Assembly (NCBI GenBank): GCA_964498755.1
Contig: CAZCIB010000043.1
Location: 1 to 21,236 of the forward strand
DNA length: 21,236 nucleotides
Source of the DNA: RZZS01 sp964498755
Lineage (GTDB): Bacteria > Pseudomonadota > Alphaproteobacteria > Micavibrionales > Micavibrionaceae
Direction of reading: 5' to 3'
Each line of letters begins with the position of its first letter. Within the stretch, counting starts at the first letter, position 1. The position numbers and the translations under genes are program-made. Positions 8,083 to 15,308 of this stretch are shown here, in pieces. The notes beneath the pieces are model-generated. The model worked only from the letters and a program-made list of their open reading frames with translations. It did not search any database and was not told the origin of the DNA.

Positions 8083-10011
8083 ATGGCATCAGAAACAGAA
8101 GACACACTGCAAAAACACGATTTCAGCGCCGACGTCGCGCGCCTGCTCGATATCGTCGCCAACGCGCTTTATACGCATCACGACGTTTTCCTGCGCGAGC
8201 TGATTTCCAACGCTTCGGACGCCTGCGACCGGCTCCGCTACGAAGCGATCGCCACGCCAAATCTAAACAAAGACAACGGGCAGCTGCATATCCGGGTCAT
8301 GAAAGACACGGACAGCCGGACATTAACCGTTATCGACAACGGCGTCGGCATGAACCGGCAGGATCTGATTGATAATCTTGGCACCATCGCCCGCTCCGGC
8401 ACGGCGAAACTCATGGAAAACATGGGCGCAAGCAAGGACGCGAAGGGCGACCCTTTAAAACTTATCGGCCAGTTCGGCGTTGGCTTCTATTCCTGTTTCA
8501 TGGTTGCGGAAAATGCGACCGTCATCAGCCGCCGCGCCGGAGAAAACGAAACCTGGCGCTGGGAGTCCGACGGCCGCAGCGGTTATACCTTGAGAGAGGC
8601 CAGCGAAGATGAGGCCGGAATTCTCGAAGGCGCATGCGGCACGGCCGTCATCCTTGACATAAAAAACGACGGCGTGGATTTCCTGATCGACGAGAAAATC
8701 AAGCTCGTCATTCAGCGCTATTCCGACCACATCAACTTCCCGATTTATCTCGGTGAAAAAACGGGAGGCGATGAAGAGCCGGTCAACAGCGTTACCGCGA
8801 TCTGGACCCGGCCCAAAAGCGAGGTCACGGACGAGCAGTACAAGGAATTCTATCACCACATCACCTACTCCATCGACGAGCCCGTCTTGACGATGCACTG
8901 GCGCAGCGAGGGCACGATAGAATTCTCCGCGCTGCTGTTCATTCCAACCATGCGTCCTTGGGATTTGTACGATCCCTCGCGCAAGAACGCGGTAAAACTA
9001 TACGTGCGGCGCGTCTTTATCACGGAAGAGTGCGATAGCCTTGTTTATCCATGGCTCAGGTTCCTGCGCGGCGTGATCGACAGCGAGGACTTGCCGCTCA
9101 ATATTTCGCGTGAAAGCCTCCAATATAATCCGGTCATCTCCAAAATTCGCAAAAACGTCGCGAAGAAAGTCCTGAGCGAACTGGAAAAGCTTGGCGAGAA
9201 CGATCCTGACGCCTTCGCCACGTTCTGGCTGCAATTCGGCGCCGCGCTCAAGGAGGGGCTTTACGACGCCTATGAACTGCGCCCGGATCTGTTCAAGGTC
9301 GTGCGTTTTTATTCCACGCATGAAAACGGCTCAAAACTCGCGACCCTGGCCGATTACGTCTCCCGCATGAAAGAAGGTCAGGACGCGATTTACTTCATCA
9401 GTGGCGAGAATCTCGAAAACCTGAAAAACAGCCCGCAACTGGAGGGCTTTAAATCGCGCGGCGTTGAAGTCCTGTTTATGACTGACACGATTGACGATTT
9501 CTGGCTGCAGGCCGTTCCGGACTTTGAAGGCAGAAAATTCAGATCCGTCACCAAAGGATTGATCGACTTGGATAAATTCGCAAAAGAAGGCGAAGAAGAC
9601 AAAAAAGAGGATAAGCCGGAAACGCCGGAAGATATTACTTGCCTGATCCGGAAATTCGCCGAGATTTTAAAAGACGAGGTTGGCGACGTGCGCATATCCA
9701 AACGCCTGACCGAATCCCCGGTCTGTCTGATAGCGGGCGATAACGAAGCCGATCTCAATCTTGAGCGCGTTCTCAAAATTCACCAGAATTACGAAGCCAA
9801 GAGTAAGCGCATCCTTGAGATTAACGATTCCCATCCGCTCATTGCGAAACTTGCGGGCATTGCCAAGGAAGCGCCCGATTCAGCCGATATCGGCGAGCTG
9901 GCCCATCTCCTGCTAGATCAGGCGCGCATTATCCAGAACGAGCCGATCCCAGACCCGTCAGCCTTCAGCCGCCGCATGGCCCGGTATCTTGAAAAAGGCC
10001 TTGCCGCCTGA
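8083..10011 (+). CDS. htpG: Molecular chaperone HtpG (bacterial Hsp90)
   Basis: 642-residue ATP-dependent cytosolic chaperone of full family length. The N-terminal GHKL ATPase shows FLRELISNASDACDRLR (catalytic glutamate and Mg-binding asparagine), DNGVGM, GQFGVGFYS in the lid, and GTAVILDI. The middle domain contains SRESLQYN, with the conserved catalytic-loop arginine. The C-terminal dimerisation domain follows a charged stretch (EGEEDKKEDKPETPED). The ATG at 8083 fits the usual N-terminus, about ten residues before FSADVARLLD. The sequence before it (TTTCCCTCTC) is a pyrimidine tract with no Shine-Dalgarno sequence. An in-frame start at 8008 would add 25 residues that do not look like HtpG. 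No heat-shock promoter was recognised. Confidence 0.97.
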   Translation: MASETEDTLQKHDFSADVARLLDIVANALYTHHDVFLRELISNASDACDRLRYEAIATPNLNKDNGQLHIRVMKDTDSRTLTVIDNGVGMNRQDLIDNLGTIARSGTAKLMENMGASKDAKGDPLKLIGQFGVGFYSCFMVAENATVISRRAGENETWRWESDGRSGYTLREASEDEAGILEGACGTAVILDIKNDGVDFLIDEKIKLVIQRYSDHINFPIYLGEKTGGDEEPVNSVTAIWTRPKSEVTDEQYKEFYHHITYSIDEPVLTMHWRSEGTIEFSALLFIPTMRPWDLYDPSRKNAVKLYVRRVFITEECDSLVYPWLRFLRGVIDSEDLPLNISRESLQYNPVISKIRKNVAKKVLSELEKLGENDPDAFATFWLQFGAALKEGLYDAYELRPDLFKVVRFYSTHENGSKLATLADYVSRMKEGQDAIYFISGENLENLKNSPQLEGFKSRGVEVLFMTDTIDDFWLQAVPDFEGRKFRSVTKGLIDLDKFAKEGEEDKKEDKPETPEDITCLIRKFAEILKDEVGDVRISKRLTESPVCLIAGDNEADLNLERVLKIHQNYEAKSKRILEINDSHPLIAKLAGIAKEAPDSADIGELAHLLLDQARIIQNEPIPDPSAFSRRMARYLEKGLAA

Positions 10012-10036
10012 ATTCGCTTTTCGTCCCGCATAAGAT

Positions 10037-10066
10037 TTTACAGCCGCGCCGGAAGCGGAGTATAAT
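10037..10066 (+). promoter_or_regulatory. Strong sigma-70-type promoter for the secreted cysteine-rich protein
   Basis: TTTACA (10037-10042), 18 bases, then a perfect TATAAT (10061-10066). The transcript should start near 10072, leaving about 24 bases of leader that contain AGGGA. This supports a GTG start at 10096 over a TTG at 10072, which would coincide with the transcription start. Confidence 0.65.
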
Positions 10067-10095
10067 AAAATTTGCAGGAATTTAGGGAATTGGCT

Positions 10096-10923
10096 GTGTT
10101 ACGGCGATTATCTTCAAATCAGTTCAAATATGCGAAAAGCTTCACGGCGTTCGCGCTGATATGGGCGACGCTATGCTTATTTACTCCTTCCAAATCTTCT
10201 GCTCAAATAGAGGCATGCAGCCCGGAAATCATGGAATCCATTCGCGCCAAGGCGTGGCTGGAGGCGCAGCTTGAAAACGTAACCAACCAAAACTTAATGA
10301 CCAAAGCGGACAGCATTCTGGAATATAGCTGCTTTAATTTTTTTCGCCTGTTCCCGGCTGAATACGTGGGCCCTATACTCAGCGAATTTCAAGGTTATGG
10401 CCCTTTACCCGGGCATGACCTCGCCTCCCTTGACAGGGCATTAGAGACCGCAGTGCTAGAGCCGTTAATAACCTATCTTGACGGCAGTTTCGAGCATGAT
10501 TTTCTGGGAGACCGCTGGGGAGAATTTGCCGGGCTCCCGGGTCCGTGCGTCGCCATGCGTAACACATGGCACCGCGCCAAATGCGCGAATTTCCTCGAAG
10601 CGGATCACGACGGTTTTTTTTCCTTTGAACAGCACGCCGGCCTCGAAGTCAGGCAATTGCCGGACCCCTGCACGGAGCCGCCAGATTGGGATGCGAATAT
10701 AGACGTCGCTTACCGCGACGCGCCATGGTGGCCAGGATATGCGGAAGTGACCATTCCAATATCTGAAATGGTCACTTATCTGCTTGATCCCGAAGTCTGC
10801 GGAGAACCTCGCTCTCCCGGTCATGTGGTCGTGCGCTCTTATCCGGAAGGCGAGTTTGAGGATGCAATCTGCACAAATCCGGGATGCATTTACGATGGCG
10901 CAGGCGCATGCATCCCGCACTAG
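10096..10923 (+). CDS. Secreted cysteine-rich protein of unknown function, EF-hand-like loop
   Basis: 275 residues with a clear Sec signal peptide: a basic start, a hydrophobic core FTAFALIWATLCLF (17-30), and likely cleavage after SSA (34-36). The mature part has nine cysteines (41, 79, 151, 163, 192, 235, 259, 264, 272), suggesting disulphides in the periplasm or outside the cell. Residues 168-179 (EADHDGFFSFEQ) resemble a calcium-binding EF-hand loop, but with glutamate in the first position and glutamine in the last. The C-terminus has a tight CTNPGC / GAGAC cluster. The GTG start at 10096 has AGGGA seven bases upstream. From memory it resembles hypothetical secreted proteins of predatory or host-associated alphaproteobacteria, which I could not verify. 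It converges on the zincin-like gene 16 bases away. Confidence 0.85.
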   Translation: MLRRLSSNQFKYAKSFTAFALIWATLCLFTPSKSSAQIEACSPEIMESIRAKAWLEAQLENVTNQNLMTKADSILEYSCFNFFRLFPAEYVGPILSEFQGYGPLPGHDLASLDRALETAVLEPLITYLDGSFEHDFLGDRWGEFAGLPGPCVAMRNTWHRAKCANFLEADHDGFFSFEQHAGLEVRQLPDPCTEPPDWDANIDVAYRDAPWWPGYAEVTIPISEMVTYLLDPEVCGEPRSPGHVVVRSYPEGEFEDAICTNPGCIYDGAGACIPH

Positions 10924-10939
10924 CCTGTCGAACAAAGAT

Positions 10940-11383
10940 TCAAATCTGTTTCACGAACATGCCCTGATAATGCCGCCGGAGCATTTCCTCGATTTCCGAA
11001 TCGGAGAAATCAAAGCTGCGGCCGATCTCTTCAATCATAACCTGCCGCACGACGGCGCTTAAATCTTCTCCGGATTCGCACCAGAGATCGAGCATCGGGC
11101 GTCTGTAGAGGACAAGCGTGTCCGAATCACCGGCCGTTTTCCTTTCAACGCCGGGAGAAATCTCCCTGCCGCTTTTGTAAAGAGCCAGCAGGTCATAAGG
11201 ATCGTCAAGCTCAAGTTCAGCCTCTGTCGCGCTATCTGGAAAATCCTCAACGACGATATCCGTTTCTTCACAAAACTCGAGCAGCTCCTCCGGGAGATTT
11301 TCACGCGCGTCAGCCGCGATATACTCGATATCCTCGAGACTCGGCGGGACAGAAAAGTTCATAATAATCTGCCTGCGGTCCAT
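10940..11383 (-). CDS. Zincin-like (DUF1025-type) protein lacking the HExxH motif
   Basis: 147-residue small cytoplasmic protein matching the layout of the putative metallopeptidase family usually annotated Zincin_1/DUF1025: LPEELLEFCEETDIVVEDFPD (31-50), a central DLLALYKSGREIS, then TLVLYRRPML (89-98) and the C-terminal helix. In family members this helix carries HExxHHFG. Here residues 118-125 read EEIGRSFD, so both zinc-binding histidines (118 and 122) and the following histidine are replaced by E, R and S. The protein is probably inactive as a protease or has another role. The ATG at 11383 has AGGAG about nine bases upstream; a second ATG seven codons later is possible. The frame is intact with normal codon use, so it does not look like a decaying gene. 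Confidence 0.85.
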   Translation of the reverse strand: MDRRQIIMNFSVPPSLEDIEYIAADARENLPEELLEFCEETDIVVEDFPDSATEAELELDDPYDLLALYKSGREISPGVERKTAGDSDTLVLYRRPMLDLWCESGEDLSAVVRQVMIEEIGRSFDFSDSEIEEMLRRHYQGMFVKQI

Positions 11384-11514
11384 CGCGGCGGCTCCTGAAA
11401 TGAAAACAGGTATAATTTACGGCATTATTGGCATGTCCGACAAGATGTTTAAATTCACCTTGCGCATTATGAATATTATGGACAAAGTTAATATATCTCC
11501 CTATATTCGCGGCT

Positions 11515-11520
11515 TATAAT
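11515..11520 (+). promoter_or_regulatory. Possible -10 element (TATAAT) upstream of the RNB-family gene
   Basis: A perfect TATAAT at 11515-11520 with no good -35 at 16-18 bases upstream (TATATC is nearest). If used, transcription would start near 11527, about 78 bases before the ATG at 11605. Confidence 0.3.
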
Positions 11521-11604
11521 ATTAGCCGGCGTGGGGAAAACAAAATTCAGAATAATTCGGGACATATAGAGCTCAGCAAAAAAAATGTCGCGCTCCTGAT
11601 AGCG

Positions 11605-13650
11605 ATGTCGCCGCACCGTATTGGCAAAGGATCAATAAAGAATGCGCTTGGAATAAACGAAGAACGGCATGCCGAGCTGGACCGAATTCTCGGCGAACTG
11701 CTCAACGAAAAAGTTATCAAACTGGAAAGTCCGAAATCGGAAATATACGTGGCGCGAGAGCCATGGTCTGATTTCGCTTACGCAACGATCCCTGACTTTG
11801 ACGCGCAAGACAGGGAAACCAAGCGCATTAGGCTTGATATTCATAACCTCGACGCATCTTGCCCGGTTCGCGTCTATATGACGCGCAAACAGATAAACAG
11901 CTTCGGGCTTAAACCCGGAGACCAGATTCTGGTCAGACTGGATCGCAGCAACAGTAAAAACGCTATTGAATTGCAAGCGCTCTACAGGGATCACAAACGC
12001 CCTGATAAGCCGAACGTATTGGTCGGCAAGCTGAAAGACGGCCGTTTTGAGCTTTATCGAGACAAAGGAAGGCGCCCTTACCCCCTTGATAAAGCTCCTG
12101 CAAATACAAAAGAGACGAAAAGCCGCATCGCCGAAATACCGCACGATCTCAACCCAAGCCGTCCCCGTCTGGTGTTCGCGAAAAATCAATTCGCAGACTA
12201 TGAAACCGGAGAGGATATCGACGCAATTCTGGCCAGAAAATACAACCTGAACCCGGAGTTCAGAGCAGCGACTTTGAAGGAAGCTAAAAAAGCGCGCTTT
12301 GACGGCATAAAAGCGGCCGGACGGCCTTTATGCGTTGGATACGGCGTGGATGGCTCGAACCCACAGGAAATAGACGATCTCATTTTTGTTGGGAGAACAA
12401 GAAGCGGCGGCTTTCTTAAACGCGTTTTAATCGCCGACGGCGCCTATTGGCTGCGCGCGCAGACCGAGCTGGACGCTGAGGCTTTCGCGCGGGGCCGAAG
12501 TATTTACAGACCGGGCAAAGACATTCTCATGCTTCCGCCCACGCTTATTAAAAAAGCGGAGCTGCTTCCAGAGACCGAGCGCCCGGCATGGTGCGTTGAA
12601 TGGGAATTTAACAGTGACGTGGAACTGCTGCGCACCGACATTTACCCCGCCATGGCCTGCTCTCTGGGACAGCTCGAGTATGGGCAATTTGCGAATTTGC
12701 TTTACGGCGGAGACGAACGGTTCTCTGCCTTGCGGGAATTGCAGGAACGCATTCGAGCTAAAGGGGTTCCCGCGATTTATGACCTCAAATCCCTGACCAA
12801 CCATTTCAATCATCAGGCTTCGGGCTCGATCGTGGAGCAGTTTATGGTGAGCGCCAACGTCGCCGTCGCTGAGTTTTTAAACAAAGAAGGCTCCGTCTTC
12901 CCTTACAGAAACAACCATCCAAATCTCAATCCGGTCATATATGGGCAGGTCAGGCAAGACCTGCAAAACTTAGGCGTTAAAAACCTCCCTGAAGAACCCG
13001 CCGACTGCACAAGACAACATCTTATTGATATTCTGGAAGGACGCGACGGCGCCCCCGGGCTTATCGGCATGATTAAAAACAGGCTCAGAGAAGTCACAAA
13101 CCGCGCGCATTACGGGCTTGAGCCGTCCGGGCACATGGGTTTTGGCCTCAGGCATTACGCGCATTTCACCTCTCCGTTGCGGCGCTATGCGGACATCGTC
13201 GCTATGAGAGCCGCCTACCGCGCAATACGTCACCCTAATTTCTCGGCGCTTGCCCAAACAGACGAAGGACAAGAACAGATGAGCTCCATCGTCGCCCACC
13301 TGAATGATCGGGACAGGGTGGAATGGGACATTCGCCACAACAGGGAAAAACATCATTTTCTGCTCGATCTCAAGGCAAATGAGGGAAACGAAGTCTGCTT
13401 CGCCCTGACTGACGTGTCGCCGGAACGCATTGTCATCATGCACCCGACTTTTGGCATACGAAAAACCATCAGCGCAGCTGACCTGCCTGAGAGCGTTTGC
13501 AGGATAAACAAGACCGATCAAACGCTTGACTTCGCTAACGGCGCGCGTGCAAGCAACAAAGACCTTGTCAGGGGCAGGATCAAGAACGTAAGGCCATCTG
13601 AGTCCCACTGGGAATTCGAGCCTGTCCTCCTGCCTGATCCCGCCGCGTAA
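11605..13650 (+). CDS. RNase II/R-family (RNB domain) exoribonuclease, divergent
   Basis: 681-residue protein related to RNase R/RNase II, 3'-to-5' exoribonucleases. The order is a winged-helix-like start (to about residue 48), OB/cold-shock-like regions (50-200), the RNB catalytic domain (about 240-560) and a degenerate S1-like tail. The metal-binding motif at 249-258 is D-x8-DD; the middle aspartate of the canonical DPxxAxDxDD is glutamate (E255). The signature AHFTSPLRRYADIVAMR (519-535) is intact. The start is uncertain. The ATG at 11605 has no ribosome site, and the open frame continues back to 11473, encoding helix-like residues (LSKKNVALLIA) that would complete a winged helix but offering no ATG, GTG or TTG with a good ribosome site. 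The gene is divergent from the zincin-like gene. RNase R is the closest guess by length and N-terminus. Confidence 0.85.
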   Translation: MSPHRIGKGSIKNALGINEERHAELDRILGELLNEKVIKLESPKSEIYVAREPWSDFAYATIPDFDAQDRETKRIRLDIHNLDASCPVRVYMTRKQINSFGLKPGDQILVRLDRSNSKNAIELQALYRDHKRPDKPNVLVGKLKDGRFELYRDKGRRPYPLDKAPANTKETKSRIAEIPHDLNPSRPRLVFAKNQFADYETGEDIDAILARKYNLNPEFRAATLKEAKKARFDGIKAAGRPLCVGYGVDGSNPQEIDDLIFVGRTRSGGFLKRVLIADGAYWLRAQTELDAEAFARGRSIYRPGKDILMLPPTLIKKAELLPETERPAWCVEWEFNSDVELLRTDIYPAMACSLGQLEYGQFANLLYGGDERFSALRELQERIRAKGVPAIYDLKSLTNHFNHQASGSIVEQFMVSANVAVAEFLNKEGSVFPYRNNHPNLNPVIYGQVRQDLQNLGVKNLPEEPADCTRQHLIDILEGRDGAPGLIGMIKNRLREVTNRAHYGLEPSGHMGFGLRHYAHFTSPLRRYADIVAMRAAYRAIRHPNFSALAQTDEGQEQMSSIVAHLNDRDRVEWDIRHNREKHHFLLDLKANEGNEVCFALTDVSPERIVIMHPTFGIRKTISAADLPESVCRINKTDQTLDFANGARASNKDLVRGRIKNVRPSESHWEFEPVLLPDPAA

Positions 13651-13703
13651 AACTTTTTTCATACTTTTCTATGCAAGATAGAATTAGATGCTAAAATATT
13701 ATC

Positions 13704-13715
13704 AAAGTTAACTTT
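13704..13715. promoter_or_regulatory. Perfect 12-bp palindrome upstream of the response regulator
   Basis: AAAGTTAACTTT is self-complementary and ends 11 bases before the ATG at 13727, in an AT-rich stretch with -10-like TAAAAT and TATTAT. It is a candidate operator or local regulatory site; the binding factor is unknown. Confidence 0.4.
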
Positions 13716-13726
13716 ATTCCTTTCTC

Positions 13727-14311
13727 ATGCCCTACAAATTCGAAACCGCGAAAATTTTAATCGTCGACGACATGGCGCCGATGCTGACGCTGACGAAGTC
13801 GTTGCTCAATACGTTCGGCTGCAAGGACGTATTTACGGCGAGCAGCGGCAAGCAGGGCTTTGACGTCTTTTGCAAGGAAAGCCCTGACCTTGTGATTACC
13901 GACTGGGTAATGGAGGAAATGGACGGACTTGAGATGATCGAGATGATTCGCAAGAACCACCTCTCTCCCAACCGTTACGTCCCGATCATCATTATGTCCG
14001 GATACAGCTCGAAAATCCGCGTTGAAAAAGCGCGGGATCTGGGCGTTACTGAATTTCTGGTCAAGCCTTATACGGCAAGCGATATGTTTGCGAAAATCGA
14101 GCACGTCATTGAACGCCCGCGGCGTTTTGTCGAGTGCGACGTGTTTTTCGGCCCCGACCGGAGACGCAAACGCAGTGACGGCTATTCCGGCCCCAAACGC
14201 CGCGAGGACGACGAAAACGCCGACAAGAACATCATCCACAGCGCGACGGATGCGCAAACCGCAGACAAGCTAAAACATTTGGTAGATGAAACCAGGAAAA
14301 GGCTTAAATAA
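13727..14311 (+). CDS. CheY-like single-domain response regulator with basic tail
   Basis: 194 residues. The receiver domain (about 8-130) has all the key positions: acidic pair D14/D15, phospho-acceptor D59 in VITDWVMEEMDG, S91 in IIMSGYS, and K113 in FLVKPY. There is no DNA-binding output domain. The tail has FFGPDRRRKRSDGYSGPKRRED (140-161), a basic motif often seen in alphaproteobacterial stand-alone receivers, then a charged helix. It probably passes signal by protein-protein contact. The gene for a helical partner begins nine bases after its stop, so the two likely form an operon. The ATG at 13727 is preceded by TTCCTTTCTC and lacks a Shine-Dalgarno sequence. Confidence 0.93.
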   Translation: MPYKFETAKILIVDDMAPMLTLTKSLLNTFGCKDVFTASSGKQGFDVFCKESPDLVITDWVMEEMDGLEMIEMIRKNHLSPNRYVPIIIMSGYSSKIRVEKARDLGVTEFLVKPYTASDMFAKIEHVIERPRRFVECDVFFGPDRRRKRSDGYSGPKRREDDENADKNIIHSATDAQTADKLKHLVDETRKRLK

Positions 14312-14320
14312 AACTTTTTC

Positions 14321-14839
14321 ATGATGAGGACGAAATTGTACCCGAAGGGACAAAAAACCAGATATATCAACCCGCCCAACGCGCTAAAACAGAAAGTCGG
14401 CGGCGGCGGTTTGCCGCCCAAGGTTCTTGAAGTCGGCCAGAAAACGCTCGATGAAAACAAAACGGACTTTACGCCCTACGCGCAAACATACCTGAAAAAA
14501 ATCAAACGCATATTGCAGAACCATGAAGCGGGCAAAATTTCGGCCACAGAAGCGATCGAGCTGCTCAGCGACCCGGTGATGCAGCTCAAGGCGAATGGCG
14601 GCATGTTCGGTTATCCGCTCATCAGTGAAATCGCCGACATCGTTTTGCTCTTACTGGATAATATTGACGAAATTAACGAAGACTCGCTCCAGATCGTGCG
14701 CGTCCATGAAAACGCCATTCATATCATTGTCGCCTCTCAACTTCGAGGACGCGGAGGCCGCGAAGGCAGCGCGCTTGTCGCCGAACTGACCAAGGCCTGC
14801 AAACGTTTCTATACAAAATACAATATCAGGCCGCAGTAA
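14321..14839 (+). CDS. Small helical protein, probable partner of the upstream response regulator
   Basis: 172-residue protein without signal or membrane segment. A basic, glycine-rich N-terminus (KVGGGGLPPKVLE) leads into helices; the core includes FGYPLISEIADIVLLLLDNIDE (98-119), RVHENAIHIIVASQLRG and a basic C-terminus. Genes with this pattern often follow CheY-like receivers in alphaproteobacteria. A histidine (H129 or H133 in VHENAIHII) sits in a helix as in phosphotransfer bundles, but I cannot show that it is a true Hpt domain. The start is uncertain: two adjacent ATGs (14321, 14324) lack a clear ribosome site. It is nine bases downstream of the regulator and likely cotranscribed. Confidence 0.8.
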   Translation: MMRTKLYPKGQKTRYINPPNALKQKVGGGGLPPKVLEVGQKTLDENKTDFTPYAQTYLKKIKRILQNHEAGKISATEAIELLSDPVMQLKANGGMFGYPLISEIADIVLLLLDNIDEINEDSLQIVRVHENAIHIIVASQLRGRGGREGSALVAELTKACKRFYTKYNIRPQ

Positions 14840-14911
14840 GCGTAAGCGCGTTATCGCCTTTTTAACGAGTCTGCGCTATTGTTATAAAGCTTAAACCAGC
14901 AGGAATACGAA

Positions 14912-15079
14912 ATGACCGCAGCAATCGAAGCGCAAATGGCCCTGAGCCAGCAAAGAGCCCTGATGGGAATCATCAAGCAAAGCGTGGTGGCGGAGAGGCA
15001 GGTGGTTAATATCCTGACTGAAGCCGTACAAACCGTCCCGGCCGGAAGCCGCGGGAATATCGTGAATACCTCAGCCTGA
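14912..15079 (+). CDS. YjfB-family putative motility protein (55 aa)
   Basis: Short gene with AGGA (14901-14904) seven bases before the ATG. The product begins MTAAIEAQMALSQQRALMG and continues IIKQSVVAERQVVNILTEA, ending in a small polar tail (VPAGSRGNIVNTSA). Alternating small and hydrophobic residues, the early MALSQ and the helix with QxxxxxIL match the YjfB family of small proteins annotated as putative motility proteins; their biochemical role is unknown. The position just after a CheY-like regulator and its partner fits a motility or signalling link. A weak promoter (TTTAAC 14861-14866, 16 bases, TATAAA 14883-14888) may serve it separately. Confidence 0.75.
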   Translation: MTAAIEAQMALSQQRALMGIIKQSVVAERQVVNILTEAVQTVPAGSRGNIVNTSA

Positions 15080-15143
15080 CTTTATCCTTGATAGAATATG
15101 TAATATATGGCACGGTCCTCTCTTAACGATATTGAGGTCTGGC

Positions 15144-15308
15144 ATGGCGCGCGTAACCAAGGGCATCCCTAAACAATTAAATAATTTCTATGCTCTGTCT
15201 CTGGCTTTCGCATGCGCCGCATCAATTGCAAATGCGCCCCGAAAAGCTCTTGAAAGCGTCGCCGGGCGTTTCAGGAAAGCCCCGGATCGGGACAGCGGGC
15301 CGCGTTAA
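15144..15308 (+). CDS. Possible small basic protein (54 aa)
   Basis: ATG at 15144 with GAGG (15134-15137) six bases upstream. The predicted product has a basic N-terminus, a hydrophobic stretch FYALSLAFACAASIANA (about 15-31), then a basic tail ending RDSGPR. It could be a small membrane or exported peptide. Its TAA overlaps the TAA of the convergent kinase gene through a shared TTAA. There is no recognised homology, so it may be spurious. Confidence 0.4.
   Translation: MARVTKGIPKQLNNFYALSLAFACAASIANAPRKALESVAGRFRKAPDRDSGPR

Noticed and set aside
12970..13662. 230-codon minus-strand frame opposite the RNB gene
   Set aside because: It is antisense to the RNB catalytic region, which carries clear family motifs; no ribosome site or domain was found.
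14840..14880. GC-rich segment plus CTTTTTAA after the 172-residue gene as a terminator
   Set aside because: No stable stem could be built before the T-run; the segment is more likely promoter DNA for the small YjfB-like gene.
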